NCBI GenBank assembly: GCA_032128395.1
Contig: JAQBGV010000240.1
Location: 1-9,154, forward strand
DNA: 9,154 nt
From: JAQBGV01 sp032128395
GTDB taxonomy: Bacteria > Planctomycetota > UBA8108 > UBA1146
Reading direction: 5' to 3'
Below the pieces are notes generated by a model. It saw nothing but the letters and a program-made list of their open reading frames with translations. It was not told where the DNA came from and made no database searches. Both the position numbers and the translations under genes were made by a program. Below, piece by piece: positions 6,314-9,154 of this stretch; positions within the stretch are counted from its first letter, which is position 1; every line of letters begins with the position of its first letter.

Positions 6314-6439
6314 AGCGGGTCCCTCCTCCCGAGAAGGACCACTCTACCGCTTCGGCCACAGCGACGGCAAAAGTCCTTTGCGGCTCCTCCGCCGGCGGGC
6401 GTATCCTCCCCGGCCATGACCTTGGAGGCAGGAGGCCCC
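6314..6439. promoter_or_regulatory. Divergent promoter region between the secreted protein gene and acs
   Basis: This 126-bp region must carry signals for both genes. Next to each start are strong Shine-Dalgarno sequences (6321-6329 for the leftward gene; 6424-6428 and 6430-6435 for the rightward gene). A small symmetrical element, GCAAA-N5-TTTGC at 6367-6381, lies in its least GC-rich part and could be an operator. I see no clear -35/-10 pair on either strand. Confidence 0.4.
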
Positions 6440-8368
<1,929 letters not shown>

Positions 8369-8377
8369 CCTGAAGAA

Positions 8378-8393
8378 CTACCGTTCGCGGTAG
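8378..8393 (-). terminator. Possible hairpin terminator spanning the infA stop codon
   Basis: CTACCG-TTCG-CGGTAG is a perfect 6-bp stem with a 4-base loop that includes the last codons and the TAG stop of infA. On the minus strand it is followed by TTCTTC, a weak U-rich tail. It lies 9 bp beyond the acs stop, so it could also mark the end of the acs transcript, although no T tract follows on that side. Confidence 0.35.
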
Positions 8394-8596
8394 ACGATCC
8401 GGCCCTTGGTGAGGTCATAGGGTGAGACGTGGAGGGTGACCGTGTCTCCGGGGAGGATCCGGATGTAGTGCTTGCGCATCTTTCCGGAGATATGTGCGAG
8501 CACCACGTGTCCGTTCTCGAGTTTGCACCGGAAGGTCGTGTTCGGAAGCGCCTCCGTCACCACCGCCTGAACCTCGATCGCTTCTTCCTTCGCCAT
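8378..8596 (-). CDS. infA: Translation initiation factor IF-1
   Basis: A 72-residue OB-fold protein that binds the A site of the 30S subunit during initiation together with IF-2 and IF-3. The sequence is canonical: MAKEEAIEVQAVVTEALPN at the start, the conserved FRCKLENGH and VLAHISGKMRKHYIRILPGD core, and the ending SPYDLTKGRIVYRER. The length equals the family standard. An in-frame extension upstream to 8695 is possible but has no family support, while the chosen ATG has GGAAGG about seven bases upstream. The gene stands convergent to acs with a 9-bp gap and follows ruvC in the same direction across 137 bp. No ribosomal-protein genes are adjacent in the window. Confidence 0.98.
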   Translation of the reverse strand: MAKEEAIEVQAVVTEALPNTTFRCKLENGHVVLAHISGKMRKHYIRILPGDTVTLHVSPYDLTKGRIVYRER

Positions 8597-8617
8597 GCAA
8601 CCCTTCCATCCGACCGA

Positions 8618-8656
8618 CCGTCGCGGGAGCCTCGATCGCTGCTCTCGACGCGACGG
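8618..8656 (-). promoter_or_regulatory. Inverted repeat in the ruvC-infA intergenic region
   Basis: CCGTCGCG (8618-8625) is the exact inverted complement of CGCGACGG (8649-8656). Inside the 23-base loop a second short stem (GAGC / GCTC) can form. It ends about 21 bases before the infA ATG on the leader side. With no T tract it is not an ordinary terminator for ruvC. A role in infA leader structure is possible but unproven. Confidence 0.35.
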
Positions 8657-8733
8657 GAGAGGGCTACTGTACCGCTGCCGGCAATTTGGCGCCACGAATC
8701 CGAGAGTGATGAAAGTCCCTCCGAGAACTGGAT

Positions 8734-9154
8734 TCAGCGATAGAGGGGGGAGCGCCGCCGCTGCGCGTAAGTGAGGGCGACCGCCAGGGCATCCGCAGCG
8801 TCGACCGGGCGGGGCGGCTCCCGGAGTCCGAGCAGCCTGCGAACCATCGCCTGGACCTGTGACTTGCTCGCGCGGCCGCTCCCGGTCACTCCGAGCTTCA
8901 CCACGCTCGCCGCGAGTTCGACGACCTGGAGGCCGGCATTCGCCCCGGCGAGGATGCAGGCCCCCCGCCCCTCCCCCGCGAGGAGTGCGCTCCGGGCGTT
9001 CTTCCCCTGGAAGACCTCTTCGACCGCCATCACCCCGGGTCGGTGCTCGTGGATCACGCGAACCAGCTCCTCGTAGATCGCCCTCAGGCGTTCGGGGTGC
9101 GGCTGGGTGCTCTCCGTTCGAAGCGCGCCGTATTCGACCAGGCGAAACGAGGGC
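8734..9154 (-). CDS. ruvC: Holliday-junction resolvase RuvC, 5' end outside window
   Basis: Endonuclease that cuts Holliday junctions with the RuvAB branch-migration motor during recombinational repair. About 139 C-terminal residues are visible. The frame stays open to the right edge, where SFRLVEYGALRT corresponds to the strand after the first catalytic Asp; roughly 20-25 N-terminal residues with that Asp are missing. Conserved parts are the AVEEVFQGKN segment with a catalytic Glu, SALLAGEGRGA, SVVKLGVTGSGRASKSQVQAMV, and DAADALAVAL with the last two catalytic acids. The tail is short (ending RRRSPLYR), unlike the longer enterobacterial C-terminus. infA follows 137 bp downstream; whether they share a transcript is unclear. 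Confidence 0.96.
   Translation of the reverse strand, partial: PSFRLVEYGALRTESTQPHPERLRAIYEELVRVIHEHRPGVMAVEEVFQGKNARSALLAGEGRGACILAGANAGLQVVELAASVVKLGVTGSGRASKSQVQAMVRRLLGLREPPRPVDAADALAVALTYAQRRRSPLYR

Noticed and set aside
6290..6360. tRNA-Ser/Leu-like stretch on the minus strand (TGGCCGAAGCGGTAGAG)
   Set aside because: It resembles a D-arm only; there is no T-loop or matching acceptor stem, and the region contains the ribosome-binding site and start of the toroid gene.
6209..6439. N-terminal extension of acs to 6209 or to the ATG at 6416
   Set aside because: The extension translates the GGGGCC repeat region and overlaps the divergent gene. The family N-terminus begins at the GTG at 6440, which has the ribosome-binding sites.
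8597..8695. 33-residue N-terminal extension of IF-1
   Set aside because: It is Arg/Ser/Pro-rich with no family counterpart. The internal ATG gives the exact standard length and has a ribosome-binding site.

Overview
The window is a GC-rich (roughly two-thirds G+C), densely coded bacterial chromosome segment with seven clearly supported protein genes, one further membrane-protein gene of unknown function, and almost no mobile-element content. A secreted protein that combines a jelly-roll domain, an alpha/alpha-toroid (prenyltransferase/squalene-cyclase-like) and a helical-repeat tail is typical of Planctomycetota. I lean to a GC-rich member of that phylum, but this is inference; no rRNA is present to settle it.

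Left part (1-2290, all minus strand): a SahR-like regulator (ArsR-type HTH fused to a SAM/SAH-binding methyltransferase fold, TTG start) followed 13 bp later by ahcY (S-adenosylhomocysteine hydrolase), which runs off the left edge. Together they form a self-contained S-adenosylhomocysteine (SAH) sensing and disposal operon. A 16-bp near-palindrome overlaps a plausible -10 element in front of the regulator, and a small hairpin lies in the leader. ahcY carries an apparent one-base deletion inside its highly conserved GHFDNEI segment, so it is either a frameshifted gene or a sequence error.

Intergenic 2282-2602: no protein gene. It holds a tRNA-Pro-like but degenerate sequence, a 14-bp tandem direct repeat, and a G/C-tract hairpin just before the next gene.

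Middle (2603-3810, plus strand): a YugP-family membrane zinc metallopeptidase, then, 5 bp on, a small two-helix membrane protein with a PH-like tail, evidently one operon. The latter overlaps tail-to-tail by 44 bp with an 848-residue secreted toroid protein on the minus strand (3767-6313). That gene starts at a TTG behind a very strong ribosome-binding site, and its signal-peptide region contains a 15-bp tandem repeat.

Right part: a divergent 126-bp intergenic region leads into acetyl-CoA synthetase (6440-8368, plus). It converges, with a 9-bp gap, on infA (translation initiation factor IF-1, minus). Upstream of infA is the 3' part of ruvC (Holliday-junction resolvase), cut by the right edge. 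Apart from the SAH operon and the peptidase/PH-protein pair, the genes are functionally unrelated neighbours. I did not find a convincing new defence or mobile system; the points most worth checking are the ahcY frameshift, the SahR operator and the decayed tRNA-like element.
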